NCBI RefSeq assembly: GCF_002155685.1
Contig: NZ_MUYK01000005.1
Coordinates: forward strand, 1 to 64,000
DNA from: Erythrobacter colymbi
GTDB taxonomy: Bacteria; Pseudomonadota; Alphaproteobacteria; Sphingomonadales; Sphingomonadaceae
DNA length: 64,000 nucleotides
Direction: 5' to 3'
Part shown: in pieces, positions 42,840 through 52,656 of the stretch
Position numbering within the stretch: position 1 is the first letter of the stretch
How the letters are laid out: each line of letters opens with the position of its first letter
Position numbers and translations under genes: made by a program
Notes under the pieces: generated by a model
Told to the model about the DNA's origin: nothing
What the model saw: the letters and a program-made list of their open reading frames with translations, nothing else
Database searches by the model: none

Positions 42840-43918
42840 CAGGCGGCCCCCCAACGGGCGACCACCTCGGCGCCATCATCCGCGCTCGACCGGACCGCGC
42901 CCGGCGTGCGGCTGAAGCGCGGCGCGGGGGCGGTGTGCCAGATGCCGTCGTGCTCCACATAGGCGCCGCGCGCCTTCATGTGCGGGTGCTCGCGCGCCTC
43001 CTCGATCCCGAGCACGGGCGCGAAGCAAGCGTCGGTGCCTTCGAGCAGCTCGCACCATTCGGCTCGTGTCTTGGTGGCGAACAGCGCGGCGAGCTTGTCG
43101 GCATAGGTATCCCAGTTGGCGGGGTTCATCTGCGCCTGCGCCAGCTCTTCCGGCGCGCCGGCGCGCTTCAACATCTCCGCGTAGAACTGCGGCTCGATCG
43201 AGCCGAGGCTGATCTCCTTCCCGTCGGCGCATGTGAAGCAGCGGTAGAAATGCGCCGCCCCGCCCAGCATGCCCTTGCCCCGCTCGGTCGAGAGGTGCGG
43301 CACGTGGCGCACCCCGAAGAAGAAGCTCATCAGGCTGGTCGCCCCGTCGACGATCGCGGCGTCGACCACCTGTCCCTTGCCCGAACGCTCGCGCTCGTAG
43401 AGCGCGGCCATGATCCCGAAGGCGCAATACATCGACCCGCCGCCGAAATCGCCGACGAGGTTCTGCGGCGGGGTCGCGGTATCGCCCGCCTTGCCGACCG
43501 CAGCGAGCGCGCCGGTGATGGCGATGTAGTTGATGTCGTGCCCGGCGGCCTGGGCGAGCGGGCCGTCCTGCCCCCAGCCGGTCATGCGGGCATAGACGAG
43601 GCGCGGGTTGGCTTCGAGCAGCACGTCGGGCCCCAGCCCCAGCCGCTCCATCACGCCGGGGCGGAAGCCTTCGATCAGCACGTCGGCATTGGCAGCGGCG
43701 GCGCGCACGGCGGCCTTGCCCTTGTCGCTCTTGAGGTCGAGCGCCAGCCGGTGCCGGGCGCGTTCGACCACCGGATTGCTTGACCCGGCGCCCGGCCGGT
43801 CGATCCGCACGACCTCGGCGCCGAGATCGGCGAGCAGCATCGCGACGTGCGGCCCCGGACCGATGCCGGCGAATTCCAGAACACGAAGACCGGCAAGCGG
43901 CCCCGACGACTGAGTCAT
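42839..43918 (-). CDS. CaiB/BaiF class III CoA transferase or alpha-methylacyl-CoA racemase
   Basis: 359 residues. The start [20 protein letters not shown] is typical of alpha-methylacyl-CoA racemases. [20 protein letters not shown] and [12 protein letters not shown] are family blocks, and the catalytic Asp is probably in [16 protein letters not shown] (about 168). GPGPHVAML at the start resembles Amacr rather than formyl-CoA transferase. It is coupled to the MaoC gene, indicating branched or bile-acid-like side-chain catabolism (inference). Confidence 0.88.
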   Translation of the reverse strand: MTQSSGPLAGLRVLEFAGIGPGPHVAMLLADLGAEVVRIDRPGAGSSNPVVERARHRLALDLKSDKGKAAVRAAAANADVLIEGFRPGVMERLGLGPDVLLEANPRLVYARMTGWGQDGPLAQAAGHDINYIAITGALAAVGKAGDTATPPQNLVGDFGGGSMYCAFGIMAALYERERSGKGQVVDAAIVDGATSLMSFFFGVRHVPHLSTERGKGMLGGAAHFYRCFTCADGKEISLGSIEPQFYAEMLKRAGAPEELAQAQMNPANWDTYADKLAALFATKTRAEWCELLEGTDACFAPVLGIEEAREHPHMKARGAYVEHDGIWHTAPAPRFSRTPGAVRSSADDGAEVVARWGAA

Positions 43919-44066
43919 ATGTCTCTCCCTTTGCCCCGAGCCTTAAGCAAGCCGCCCGACGCAGGGCAAGTGCCCACATTGACAGCGGCGCCCCGCAAGC
44001 CTCGCCTTGGCCATGCAAAAGGCAATCTTGCTTGTGAGCGGCATTTCAGCGTCTAACTGCACCACC

Positions 44067-44969
44067 ATGCGTTCCCTGACCCATCTCGAGCGGCTCGAAG
44101 CCGAAAGCATCCACATCTTCCGCGAGGTCGTCGCCGAGGCCGAGAACCCGGTGATGCTCTATTCGGTGGGCAAGGACAGCTCGGTGATGCTGCATCTGGC
44201 GCGCAAGGCCTTCTACCCCGCGCCCCCGCCCTTCCCGATGCTGCACGTGGCGAGCGGATGGGACTTCGCCGACCTCCTCGCCCACCGCGACCGGACGGTG
44301 CGGGAGTATGGCCTGAAGCTCATCATCGCCCAGAATGAGGACGCCGAGGCGCAGGGCATTAACCCGTTCGACACCGGCAGCGCGCTCTATTCGCAGGCGC
44401 AGCTCACCGATCCGCTCAAGCGCGCGCTGACCGCCCACGGCTTCGACGCGGCCTTCGGCGGCGGGCGGCGTGACGAGGAGAAGGCGCGGGCGAAGGAGCG
44501 CATCTTCTCCTTCCGCAACGCCAGCCACCGCTGGGATCCGAAGAACCAGCGCCCCGAGCTGTGGAACCTCTACAACGCCAAGAAGGCCAAGGGGGAGAGC
44601 ATCCGCGTCTTCCCGATCAGCAACTGGACCGAGCTCGACATCTGGCAATACATCGCGCTCGAAAAAATCGACATCGTGCCGCTCTACTTCAGCAAGCCCC
44701 GCCCCACGGTGGAACGTGACGGGATGCTGCTGGTGGTCGACGACGAACGCTTCCGGCTCGAGGAGGGCGAGGAGCCCATCACCCGCTCCGTGCGCTTCCG
44801 CACGCTGGGCTGCTACCCGCTCACCGGCGCGACCGAGAGCGATGCGACCGAAATGAACGACATCATCCAGGAAATGCTGCTCGCCACCGGCTCCGAACGC
44901 CAGGGCCGCGCGATCGACAAGGGGCAGTCGGCCAGCATGGAAGACAAGAAGGCGGAAGGGTACTTCTGA
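44067..44969 (+). CDS. cysD: sulfate adenylyltransferase subunit 2
   Basis: 300 residues. PP-loop enzyme that makes adenosine 5'-phosphosulfate from ATP and sulfate, with the CysN GTPase. The PP-loop [14 protein letters not shown] is at about residue 34. [30 protein letters not shown] and [11 protein letters not shown] are family blocks. The usual LLHVDTxWKF reads [10 protein letters not shown] here, a change at a conserved position. The ATG at 44067 is preferred; the frame is open to 44007. Its stop overlaps the cysNC start by one base. Confidence 0.94.
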   Translation: MRSLTHLERLEAESIHIFREVVAEAENPVMLYSVGKDSSVMLHLARKAFYPAPPPFPMLHVASGWDFADLLAHRDRTVREYGLKLIIAQNEDAEAQGINPFDTGSALYSQAQLTDPLKRALTAHGFDAAFGGGRRDEEKARAKERIFSFRNASHRWDPKNQRPELWNLYNAKKAKGESIRVFPISNWTELDIWQYIALEKIDIVPLYFSKPRPTVERDGMLLVVDDERFRLEEGEEPITRSVRFRTLGCYPLTGATESDATEMNDIIQEMLLATGSERQGRAIDKGQSASMEDKKAEGYF

Positions 44970-46882
44970 TGAACGACCATTCCTCCTTCCGCACCGACGC
45001 GCTCATCGCCGAGGATATCGAGGCCTATCTCGAGGCGCACCAGAACAAGAGCCTGCTGCGCTTCATCACCTGCGGCTCGGTGGATGACGGCAAGTCGACC
45101 CTGATCGGCAGGCTACTCTACGATTCCAAGATGATCTTCGAGGACCAGCTCGCCGCCCTCGAAAGCGACAGCATCAAGCACGGCACGCAAGGCGAGGAGA
45201 TCGACTTCGCGCTGCTGGTCGACGGCCTCGCCGCCGAGCGCGAGCAGGGGATCACGATCGACGTCGCCTACCGCTTCTTCACGACCGAGAAACGCAAGTT
45301 CATCGTCGCCGATACGCCGGGGCACGAACAATATACCCGCAACATGGTGACAGGCGCCTCGACCGCGGACCTCGCCGTGATCCTGATCGATGCGAGGAAG
45401 GGCGTGCTGCAGCAGACGCGGCGGCATTCCTATCTCGTCCACCTGCTCGGCATCCGTCACGTGGTGCTGGCGGTGAACAAGATGGACCTCGTGGGCTACG
45501 ACCAGGCCACCTTCGAGCACATCGTCGCCGACTACCGCAGTTTCGCGTCCGAGATCGGGATCGCGCAGTTCACCGCCATCCCGATCTCGGGCTTCAAGGG
45601 CGACAACATCACCACTGCGCCGTCCGCCAACACCCCGTGGTATGCAGGCCCGGCGCTGATCGAGCACCTTGAGACGGTCGAGGTCGATGCTGCCGCCGCG
45701 CAAGGCCAGCCGTTCCGCATGCCGGTGCAGTGGGTCAACCGCCCCAACCTCGACTTCCGCGGCTTTGCGGGCCAGATCGCCAGCGGCACGATCCGTCCGG
45801 GCGATGCGGTGCGGATCGTGCCCTCAGGCAAGACCAGCACCGTCAAGACCATCGCCACCTTCGACGGCGACCTCGACGAGGCGGTGGCGGGCCAGTCCGT
45901 CACCCTCACCCTCGCCGACGAGGTCGATTGCTCGCGCGGCGATCTCATCGCTGCCGCCGGCGATCCGCCGCAGGCCTCGGACCAGTTCTGCGCCACCTTC
46001 GTGTGGATGGACGAGGAAGCGCTGAAGCCCGGGCGCGGCTATTGGCTCAAGCTCGGCACGCAGATGGTGACCGCCACCGTCCAGCCGCCCAAATACGAGA
46101 TCGACGTCAACAGCCTCGAGCATCTTGCCGCCAAGACGCTGGGTCTCAACGCCATCGGCGTCGCCGAATTCGCGACCGACCGGCCGATCGCCTTCGAGCC
46201 CTATAGCGCCAACCGCCAGCTCGGCGGGTTCATCCTGATCGACAAGTTCACCAACGCCACGGTCGCGGCGGGGATGATCGAGTTCAACCTGCGTCGCGCG
46301 GACAATGTCCACTGGCAGCCGGTCGCAATCACGCGCGATGACCACGCCGGGATGAAGAACCAGAAGCCGCGCGTGCTGTGGTTCACCGGCCTTTCGGGCA
46401 GCGGCAAATCGACCATCGCCAACGAGGTCGAAAAGCAGCTGTTCGTGATGAACCGCCACACCTTCCTGCTCGATGGCGACAATGTCCGCCACGGCCTCAA
46501 CCGCGATCTCGGTTTCACCGAGGCCGACCGGATCGAGAACATCCGCCGCGTGGGCGAGGTCGCCAAGCTGATGGCAGACGCGGGGCTGATTGTCCTCACC
46601 GCCTTCATCAGCCCCTTCCGCGCCGAGCGCGACATGGTGCGCGCGATGCTGCCGGAGGGCGAGTTCATCGAGATCTTCGTCGATACCCCGCTCGAGGTCG
46701 CCGAGGCGCGCGACGTGAAGGGGCTCTACAGGAAGGCACGTTCGGGCCAGCTCAAGAACTTCACCGGGATCGACAGCCCCTACGAGCCGCCCGAAAATCC
46801 GGAAATCCGCGTCAACACCGTGGACATGACCCCCGAAGAGGCGGCACGCTACATCATCGACCGGATTCTGCCGCTGAAATGA
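44969..46882 (+). CDS. cysNC: bifunctional sulfate adenylyltransferase subunit 1 / APS kinase
   Basis: 637 residues. The N-terminal CysN GTPase (about 1-440) has G1 [27 protein letters not shown] and NKMDLVGY. The C-terminal CysC kinase (about 455-637) has P-loop [30 protein letters not shown] and [13 protein letters not shown]. Together with CysD it converts sulfate to PAPS for sulfur assimilation or sulfation. The domain fusion is common in alphaproteobacteria. It overlaps cysQ by ATGA. Confidence 0.95.
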   Translation: MNDHSSFRTDALIAEDIEAYLEAHQNKSLLRFITCGSVDDGKSTLIGRLLYDSKMIFEDQLAALESDSIKHGTQGEEIDFALLVDGLAAEREQGITIDVAYRFFTTEKRKFIVADTPGHEQYTRNMVTGASTADLAVILIDARKGVLQQTRRHSYLVHLLGIRHVVLAVNKMDLVGYDQATFEHIVADYRSFASEIGIAQFTAIPISGFKGDNITTAPSANTPWYAGPALIEHLETVEVDAAAAQGQPFRMPVQWVNRPNLDFRGFAGQIASGTIRPGDAVRIVPSGKTSTVKTIATFDGDLDEAVAGQSVTLTLADEVDCSRGDLIAAAGDPPQASDQFCATFVWMDEEALKPGRGYWLKLGTQMVTATVQPPKYEIDVNSLEHLAAKTLGLNAIGVAEFATDRPIAFEPYSANRQLGGFILIDKFTNATVAAGMIEFNLRRADNVHWQPVAITRDDHAGMKNQKPRVLWFTGLSGSGKSTIANEVEKQLFVMNRHTFLLDGDNVRHGLNRDLGFTEADRIENIRRVGEVAKLMADAGLIVLTAFISPFRAERDMVRAMLPEGEFIEIFVDTPLEVAEARDVKGLYRKARSGQLKNFTGIDSPYEPPENPEIRVNTVDMTPEEAARYIIDRILPLK

Positions 46883-47649
46883 ACCTTGCCGCACTCGATG
46901 ATGCCGCACTCGATGATGCCGCGCTCGCGGCGAAGCTCGCTCTGGAGGCGGGTCGCCTGCTGACGCTGGTGCGCGAGAACGCGGGTCTGGCGGGCAAGGC
47001 GCTGGGCGATGCGGGCGACCGCGATGCCAACCGCTTTCTGTGCGAGGCGATCCGCAGCGCGCGGCCCGATGACGCGCTGCTGTCGGAGGAGGAAAAGGAC
47101 AACCCCGCCCGCTGCACGAAAAGCCGCGTGTGGATCGTCGATCCGGTCGATGGCACCCGCGAATACAGCGAGGGGCGCAGCGACTGGGCGGTGCATGTCG
47201 CCCTCGCGGTCGATGGCGTTCCGGTGCATGGCGCGGTCGCGCTGCCGGGGCTGCCCGGCGAGGTCGTGATACGGTCCGACCAGCCCTGCGCCCTGCCCGC
47301 TGCCACTGTGCCCCCCCGCTTCGTCGTCAGCCGCACCCGCCCCGCGCGCGAGGCCGAGGCCGTGGCAGCCGCGCTCGGCGGCGCGCTGGTGCCGATGGGC
47401 AGCGCCGGCGCCAAGGCAATGGCCGTGGTCCGGGGCGAGGCGGAGGTCTATCTCCATTCGGGCGGGCAGTACGAATGGGACAGCTGCGCCCCTGTCGCTG
47501 TCGCCCTGGCCCACGGGCTGCACTGCTCGCGCATCGACGGCGCGCCGCTCGTCTACAACCAGCCCGATACCTACATGCCCGATCTCCTGATCTGCCGCCC
47601 GGAATGGGCCGAGCGGGTGCTGGCGGAGGTCGCCCGCCTCGCAGGCTGA
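46879..47649 (+). CDS. cysQ: 3'(2'),5'-bisphosphate nucleotidase
   Basis: 256 residues. It removes the 3'-phosphate of PAP, the by-product of PAPS use. Metal-binding motifs of the inositol-monophosphatase superfamily are LSEEEKDN (about 74), [12 protein letters not shown] (about 87-98) and [16 protein letters not shown] (about 200). The N-terminus begins with a tandem ALDDA repeat encoded by a 15-nt duplication (46888-46917). It is translationally coupled to cysNC. Confidence 0.92.
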   Translation: MNLAALDDAALDDAALAAKLALEAGRLLTLVRENAGLAGKALGDAGDRDANRFLCEAIRSARPDDALLSEEEKDNPARCTKSRVWIVDPVDGTREYSEGRSDWAVHVALAVDGVPVHGAVALPGLPGEVVIRSDQPCALPAATVPPRFVVSRTRPAREAEAVAAALGGALVPMGSAGAKAMAVVRGEAEVYLHSGGQYEWDSCAPVAVALAHGLHCSRIDGAPLVYNQPDTYMPDLLICRPEWAERVLAEVARLAG

Positions 47650-47693
47650 TTGACAGCCGCGCGCCGATTGCCCAAAGCCCGCAAGGCTGAATT

Positions 47694-48182
47694 GTGCAAT
47701 GCAGCGAAGGGGGATTTTCGCGCGTGGGAAATGCCGGCATCAAAGTGCTCGCGGTCGCCTCGGGCGGCGGCCACTGGGAACAGTTGATGCTGCTCCGCCC
47801 CACCCTTGCCCAGTATGATATCCGCTTTGCCACGACCGAACCGGCGGTGGCGCTCCAGCACGGTGTGACCGATGTCGAGCGTCTGCCCGATTGCAACCAG
47901 AACATGCCGCTGCAATCCGCGCTGTGTGCGCTGGTCGCGCTCAAGGTGGTGCTCAAGCACCGGCCCAAGGTGATCCTCTCGACCGGCGCGGCGCCCGGCT
48001 TTTTCTGCATCCTCGCCGGACGGCTGATCGGCGCGCGCACGCTGTGGATCGATTCCGTCGCCAATGGCGAGGAACTGTCGATGTGCGGCAAGCTGTCCAA
48101 GCGCTTCGCCCACGAATGCTGGACGCAGTGGGAACACCTCGCCGGCCCGGACCGCCCGCGCTATCACGGAGCGGTGCTGTGA
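47694..48182 (+). CDS. PssD/Alg14-like glycosyltransferase membrane subunit
   Basis: 162 residues. VLAVASGGGHWEQLMLLRPT (about 18-37) followed by VILSTGAAPGFFCILAGRLI and LWIDSVANGEELSMCGKL match the N-terminal half of GT28-type enzymes encoded as separate Alg14-like subunits (PssD, EpsE). It would anchor the catalytic partner encoded next to the membrane for EPS repeat-unit assembly. The start is either GTG 47694 (AAGG upstream) or GTG 47724 (GGGGGA upstream). It overlaps the partner gene by GTGA. Confidence 0.82.
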   Translation: MQCSEGGFSRVGNAGIKVLAVASGGGHWEQLMLLRPTLAQYDIRFATTEPAVALQHGVTDVERLPDCNQNMPLQSALCALVALKVVLKHRPKVILSTGAAPGFFCILAGRLIGARTLWIDSVANGEELSMCGKLSKRFAHECWTQWEHLAGPDRPRYHGAVL

Positions 48183-48661
48183 TCATCGTCACGGTTGGCA
48201 TGCAGCTCGGCTTCGACCGGCTGATCGCGGCGATGGACGAACTGGCGCCCGGCCTCGGGATGCCGGTCGTCGCGCAGATTGGCAAGGGCACCTACCAGCC
48301 CGCGCATATGGAAGCCCGCCCCAAGATCGCGCCCGCGGAGTTCGAGACGCTGGTGGGCGAGGCGAAGCTGATCGTCGCCCATGCCGGGATCGGCACAGTG
48401 CTCACCGCGGCGCGCTGCAGGAAGCCGATCCTGCTGATGCCGCGCCGCGCCGATCTGGGCGAGCATCGCAACGACCACCAGCTCGCCACGGTGCGCAAGC
48501 TGGCCGGGCGCCCCGGTATCCTCGTGGCAGCGGACGAAAGCGAGCTCGCCAGCCGTATTGCCGAGGGTCTCGCGCTGGAGGACTGGACCGCGGCCCGATC
48601 ACCCACTGCCCACCAGCTCCACACCGCGCTTGCCGCCTTCATCGAGAACCGTGCCGTCTGA
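48179..48661 (+). CDS. PssE/Alg13-like glycosyltransferase catalytic subunit
   Basis: 160 residues. MIIVTVGMQLGFDRLIAAMD at the start and VGEAKLIVAHAGIGTVLTAA with MPRRADLGEHRNDHQ are the UDP-sugar-binding C-terminal half of GT28 enzymes (Alg13, PssE). With the preceding subunit it probably adds glucuronic acid or a similar sugar early in repeat-unit synthesis. The GTG start overlaps the previous stop, so the subunits should be made in equal amounts. Confidence 0.85.
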   Translation: MIIVTVGMQLGFDRLIAAMDELAPGLGMPVVAQIGKGTYQPAHMEARPKIAPAEFETLVGEAKLIVAHAGIGTVLTAARCRKPILLMPRRADLGEHRNDHQLATVRKLAGRPGILVAADESELASRIAEGLALEDWTAARSPTAHQLHTALAAFIENRAV

Positions 48662-48756
48662 GCGCGCGGCAGGCATGGTGAAAAACGCGGTTAGCCTAAC
48701 GCGATTTTAAGGGCTTTGCGGCCATCAGACCGGTCAAGAACCGGGACTTTGACCGC

Positions 48757-50061
48757 ATGAACGCTCCATTCGATGCCACCGCCGCGCTTGGGCGCAAGGC
48801 TCTTGCCCATCCCGCGCCCGACCATCAGGTCGCGGTGATCGGCCTCGGCTACATCGGCCTGCCCACCGCCGCGCTGCTCGCCTCCTATGGCTGGAGCGTG
48901 TGCGGCGTCGATGTGTCGCAGCGCGTGGTCGACACGGTCAACGCGGGCGGCGTCCACATCGAGGAGCGCGATCTCGACAAGCTGGTGCACGATGCGATCA
49001 CCGCGCAGACGCTGGTCGCCTCGACCGAGGTGCCGACCGCGAGCTTCTACATGATCGCCGTGCCGACCCCGCTGGGTGCGGACAATGCGCCCGACATCAC
49101 CTATGTCGAAGCCGCCGCGCGCGCGATCGCGCCGCGCATCCTGCCCGGTGCCTGCGTGATCGTCGAAAGCACCTCGCCCGTCGGCACGACCGAGCGCGTC
49201 GCGCAGATCATCAGCGAACTGCGCCCCGATCTGGTCGTGCCCCGCGATGGCGGCGATGACGAGGCGGACATCGCGCTCGCCTATTGCCCCGAACGCGTGC
49301 TGCCGGGCCGGATCGTCAACGAACTGGTCCACAACGACCGCGTGATCGGCGGCGTGACGCCCGCCTGCGCCGAGCGCGCGGCGGTGCTCTACACCAGCTT
49401 CGTCAAAGGCGATTGCCTCTACACCACCGCGCGGGTGGCCGAGACGGTCAAGCTGGTCGAGAACAGCTTCCGCGACGTCAATATTGCATTTGCGAACGAG
49501 CTTTCGATGGTGGCCGACGTGATCGGGGTGGATGTGTGGGAGGTGATCCGCCTCGCCAACCGCCACCCGCGCGTCAACATCCTCCAGCCCGGCCCGGGCG
49601 TCGGCGGCCACTGCATCGCGGTCGACCCGTGGTTCCTCGTCGCGGGCGCCCCCGAAGCGGCCCGTCTTGTGCGCACCGCGCGCGAGGTCAACGACCACAA
49701 GGCGATCCACACCGAAGGCAAGATCCGCGCGCTGCTCGATGCCGCTCCCGAAGGCAAGGTTGCCCTGCTCGGCCTCGCCTTCAAGCCCGACATCGACGAC
49801 TTCCGCGAAAGCCCCGCGCTCGAGATCGCCGAGGCGCTGGCCCATACCCACGGGGAGCGCATCCTTGTGGTCGAACCCTTCACCGACGAACTGCCCAAGG
49901 CCTTCGACGGCACCGGCGCGCAGCTGGTCACGCTTGACGCCGGGCTCCGGCAGGCGGAGATTGTGGTGGTGCTGGTCGATCACACCGCCTTCAAGCATCT
50001 CGGCTCCGAGGATCTTTCGGGCAAGCTCGTGTTCGATACGCGGGGCATGCTGCGGCGATGA
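48757..50061 (+). CDS. wecC: UDP-N-acetyl-D-mannosamine dehydrogenase
   Basis: 434 residues. It oxidises UDP-ManNAc to UDP-ManNAcA. The Rossmann motif VIGLGYIGLPTAALLA is at about residue 28. The catalytic Cys is in GPGVGGHCIAVDPWF (about 288) and the central KLVENSFRDVNIAFANEL block precedes it. ESPALEIAEAL lies in the UDP-binding C-terminal domain. It overlaps wecB by 4 nt, so ManNAcA synthesis is encoded as one unit and this sugar is expected in the polymer. Confidence 0.93.
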   Translation: MNAPFDATAALGRKALAHPAPDHQVAVIGLGYIGLPTAALLASYGWSVCGVDVSQRVVDTVNAGGVHIEERDLDKLVHDAITAQTLVASTEVPTASFYMIAVPTPLGADNAPDITYVEAAARAIAPRILPGACVIVESTSPVGTTERVAQIISELRPDLVVPRDGGDDEADIALAYCPERVLPGRIVNELVHNDRVIGGVTPACAERAAVLYTSFVKGDCLYTTARVAETVKLVENSFRDVNIAFANELSMVADVIGVDVWEVIRLANRHPRVNILQPGPGVGGHCIAVDPWFLVAGAPEAARLVRTAREVNDHKAIHTEGKIRALLDAAPEGKVALLGLAFKPDIDDFRESPALEIAEALAHTHGERILVVEPFTDELPKAFDGTGAQLVTLDAGLRQAEIVVVLVDHTAFKHLGSEDLSGKLVFDTRGMLRR

Positions 50062-51197
50062 CTTCCGGGCGCGCGAAACCGCGCATCGTGGTGACCTTCG
50101 GCACCCGTCCCGAAGCGATCAAGATGTTCCCGGTGGTCTTCGCGCTGCGCGAAACCGGGTTGTTCGACGTGAAGGTGGTCGTCACCGCCCAACACCGCGA
50201 ATTGCTCGACGCTGTGCTGGCTCTAGCCTCGCTCAGACCCGACCTAGACCTCGACTTGATGCAGCCAGACCAGTCTCTGGATGGCCTTGCCAGCCGCATT
50301 CTGACCCGTTTCGGGGCCGCGTTGGACGACCTACAGCCCGACCGCGTGCTGGTTCATGGCGACACGCTCACCACCATGATGGCGAGCCTCGCGTGCTATT
50401 TCCGGCGGATTCCCGTGGGTCACGTCGAGGCCGGGCTTCGCAGCGGGGACATCTATTCGCCCTGGCCCGAGGAGGTGAACCGCAAGGTGACCGGTGTGAT
50501 CGCCGACCTGCATTTTGCCCCCACCGAGACCGCTGCGGCAGCCTTGCGCGCTGAAAATGCCAACGAAAAAGGCCTACACGTTACCGGCAACACGGTGATT
50601 GATGCCCTACTTTTCGCGCAGCAGAAAATCGCCGCCGATGCCTCGCTCGCGCCTGCCATCGCGCCGCTGAAAGAGCGGTTTCAGGGCAAGCGGATCATCG
50701 CCGTGACTGCCCACCGGCGCGAGAATTTCGGCGCGGGCATGGCGCAGATTGCGCAGGGATTGCAGACACTTGCTACGCGGGATGATGTCGCGATCATCTA
50801 TCCGCTGCATCCCAATCCCAACGTCGCCGGTGTGATGCGCCCGGCGCTTGCCGGATACGACAATATCGCTCTGATCAACCCGCTGGATTACCTCGATTTT
50901 GTGGCGATGATGGAAGCCTGCGACGTGGTGTTGACGGACTCCGGCGGCATCCAGGAAGAAGCACCCTCGCTCGGCAAGCCGGTGCTGGTGATGCGCGACA
51001 CGACCGAGCGGCCGGAAGGCGTAGCGGCCGGCACCGCAAAGCTCGTCGGCGCGGATGCTTCTGTTATTGCTGCAGAAACCGTACGTCTACTCGATGATCC
51101 TGCAGCCTATCAGACGATGGCGCGGGCGCACAATCCCTATGGCGACGGGCAAGCGAGCCAGCGGATTGCCAACATCATCGCGCAGTCCTTCGGCTGA
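50058..51197 (+). CDS. wecB: UDP-N-acetylglucosamine 2-epimerase (non-hydrolysing)
   Basis: 379 residues. It converts UDP-GlcNAc to UDP-ManNAc, the substrate of WecC. TFGTRPEAIKMFPV (about 12-25), GHVEAGLRSGDIYSPWPEEV, TAHRRENFG and LTDSGGIQEEAPSLGKPVLV are the family's substrate-binding blocks. Its last 23 nt overlap the end of a convergent membrane-protein gene. Confidence 0.95.
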   Translation: MTSGRAKPRIVVTFGTRPEAIKMFPVVFALRETGLFDVKVVVTAQHRELLDAVLALASLRPDLDLDLMQPDQSLDGLASRILTRFGAALDDLQPDRVLVHGDTLTTMMASLACYFRRIPVGHVEAGLRSGDIYSPWPEEVNRKVTGVIADLHFAPTETAAAALRAENANEKGLHVTGNTVIDALLFAQQKIAADASLAPAIAPLKERFQGKRIIAVTAHRRENFGAGMAQIAQGLQTLATRDDVAIIYPLHPNPNVAGVMRPALAGYDNIALINPLDYLDFVAMMEACDVVLTDSGGIQEEAPSLGKPVLVMRDTTERPEGVAAGTAKLVGADASVIAAETVRLLDDPAAYQTMARAHNPYGDGQASQRIANIIAQSFG

Positions 51198-51738
51198 CCA
51201 GCACGGCGTAATAGGCCGCGCTCGCCAGCACCGCGAGGCTGCTCCCGATATCGACGATCCAGTTGATCTTGGCCGGTCCGTAGAGGAGTTTGTCGATCGG
51301 CGAGAGGGAGATCAGGCGGAAAACCAACAGCCCGACCATGGCAAAGGCGCTCGCACAAGCGACCATGACGGCGACGTTGCGCCTGCCGGCGACCGTCCGG
51401 AATCCGTGGTAGATCCAGGCAGCAACCCCGAGCGCGACCAGCGCCACCGCAGCTGCAGCAACGGGCCGCTGGAAGGTGCGACGCTCATCATAGACCCCGT
51501 CGCGGTAGAGCAGGATCCGCAGGTCATCGCGTAAGGCCGCCTCGACCCCGTAGGCTCGCAGCAGGCTCAACCCGACAAACAGCGCCGCCAGCAGCAGCCA
51601 GGCCCAGACATGCCATGCCTGCTGTTGCCGCACCACCGCCACCGCCGCTGCTGCAATGCAGAACAGCACGACCCCGCCATAGAGCGAGGCGGCCATCAGG
51701 CTGAACAGGGAAGGGACTGAAGTCAGGGCACTTGTCAT
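51175..51738 (-). CDS. hypothetical membrane protein
   Basis: 187 residues with five hydrophobic segments (about 12-36, 43-62, 90-108, 122-142 and 160-180). It has a short polar loop LRDDLRILLYRDGVYDERRT between helices two and three. No family is recognised. It lies against the EPS genes and overlaps wecB tail to tail by 23 nt. It may be a cytoplasmic-membrane accessory of polysaccharide export, but nothing in the sequence proves this. Confidence 0.65.
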   Translation of the reverse strand: MTSALTSVPSLFSLMAASLYGGVVLFCIAAAAVAVVRQQQAWHVWAWLLLAALFVGLSLLRAYGVEAALRDDLRILLYRDGVYDERRTFQRPVAAAAVALVALGVAAWIYHGFRTVAGRRNVAVMVACASAFAMVGLLVFRLISLSPIDKLLYGPAKINWIVDIGSSLAVLASAAYYAVLVSRRTAR

Positions 51739-51923
51739 GAGGCTTCCAACGGGTCTTTCGTGACGTCTTCCAGCTCCGCGCCAGACGGTGGCGGACGGTG
51801 ATGAAAAGCGCGCAAATCGGCCAATGCAGGCGCCTCACATCGGCTATCGGGACGTTGGGCGCAAGTATGTTGCACTGCGGGACCATAGTGGCTAAGCCGT
51901 CGGGGAAATCAACGGAGGGCAAG

Positions 51924-52652
51924 ATGACGACACCCATGTATCGCGGGAAACTGGCGACAATCTTGGGAGCGGCCGCGACCTGCACTCTGGCCGCATGCGC
52001 ATCCACGCCCGAACCTCAGGTCGGCATGAGCGCCAGCACGCCTGATGCAGCCTACGGCCAGACCGGATTCAGCGTCTCACGGCCCACTTCCTACAATCTG
52101 CGTCCTGCCGACCAGATCTCGGTCAACGTCTTCCGCGAGCCCGATCTTTCGCTCGAAAAGGTCCGCATCGGCGTCGATGGCAACGTGTCGCTGCCGCTGC
52201 TGGGGACCATCCCCGCCGCAGGCATGACGACCCGGCAGCTGGAGCAGGACGTGACCCGCCGGCTGGCTGCGCTCGGCCTCAAGACGCCGACGGTTAGCGT
52301 CAATATCGCCGAATATGCCTCGCATCTCGTGACGGTCGAAGGCTCGGTCGAAAAGCCCGGCGTCTATGTCTTCCAGCCCGGCGCGCGCCTCTCTTCGGCG
52401 ATCGCGCTGGCCTCCGGCCCCAAGCGCAGCGCGAAGCTCGAACAGGTCGCCGTGTTCCGCGAGAGCCCGCAGGGCATCATGATCGCGAAGTTCGATTACG
52501 CGCAGGTCAAGCAGGGCACCATGCTGGACCCCGTTCTCGAGCCCGGCGACCGGGTCGTGATCGGCACCGACGGGCTTTCGGTGTTCTGGGAAGATCTGCT
52601 CAAGGCCTTGCCTGCCTTCGGTGTCTTTGCTGTGGCGGGATTGAACAACTAA
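51924..52652 (+). CDS. Wza-like polysaccharide export lipoprotein
   Basis: 242 residues. The signal peptide has lipobox LAAC (Cys at about residue 23). The poly_export domain reads YNLRPADQISVNVFREPDLS, VRIGVDGNVSLPLLGTIPA. A SLBB domain contains VTVEGSVEKPGVYVFQPG. It is shorter than E. coli Wza and may lack a full C-terminal helix barrel. A strong GGAGGG Shine-Dalgarno fixes the start. It forms the outer-membrane exit for the EPS, with the Wzc-like gene 4 nt downstream. Confidence 0.9.
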   Translation: MTTPMYRGKLATILGAAATCTLAACASTPEPQVGMSASTPDAAYGQTGFSVSRPTSYNLRPADQISVNVFREPDLSLEKVRIGVDGNVSLPLLGTIPAAGMTTRQLEQDVTRRLAALGLKTPTVSVNIAEYASHLVTVEGSVEKPGVYVFQPGARLSSAIALASGPKRSAKLEQVAVFRESPQGIMIAKFDYAQVKQGTMLDPVLEPGDRVVIGTDGLSVFWEDLLKALPAFGVFAVAGLNN

Positions 52653-52656
52653 CATC

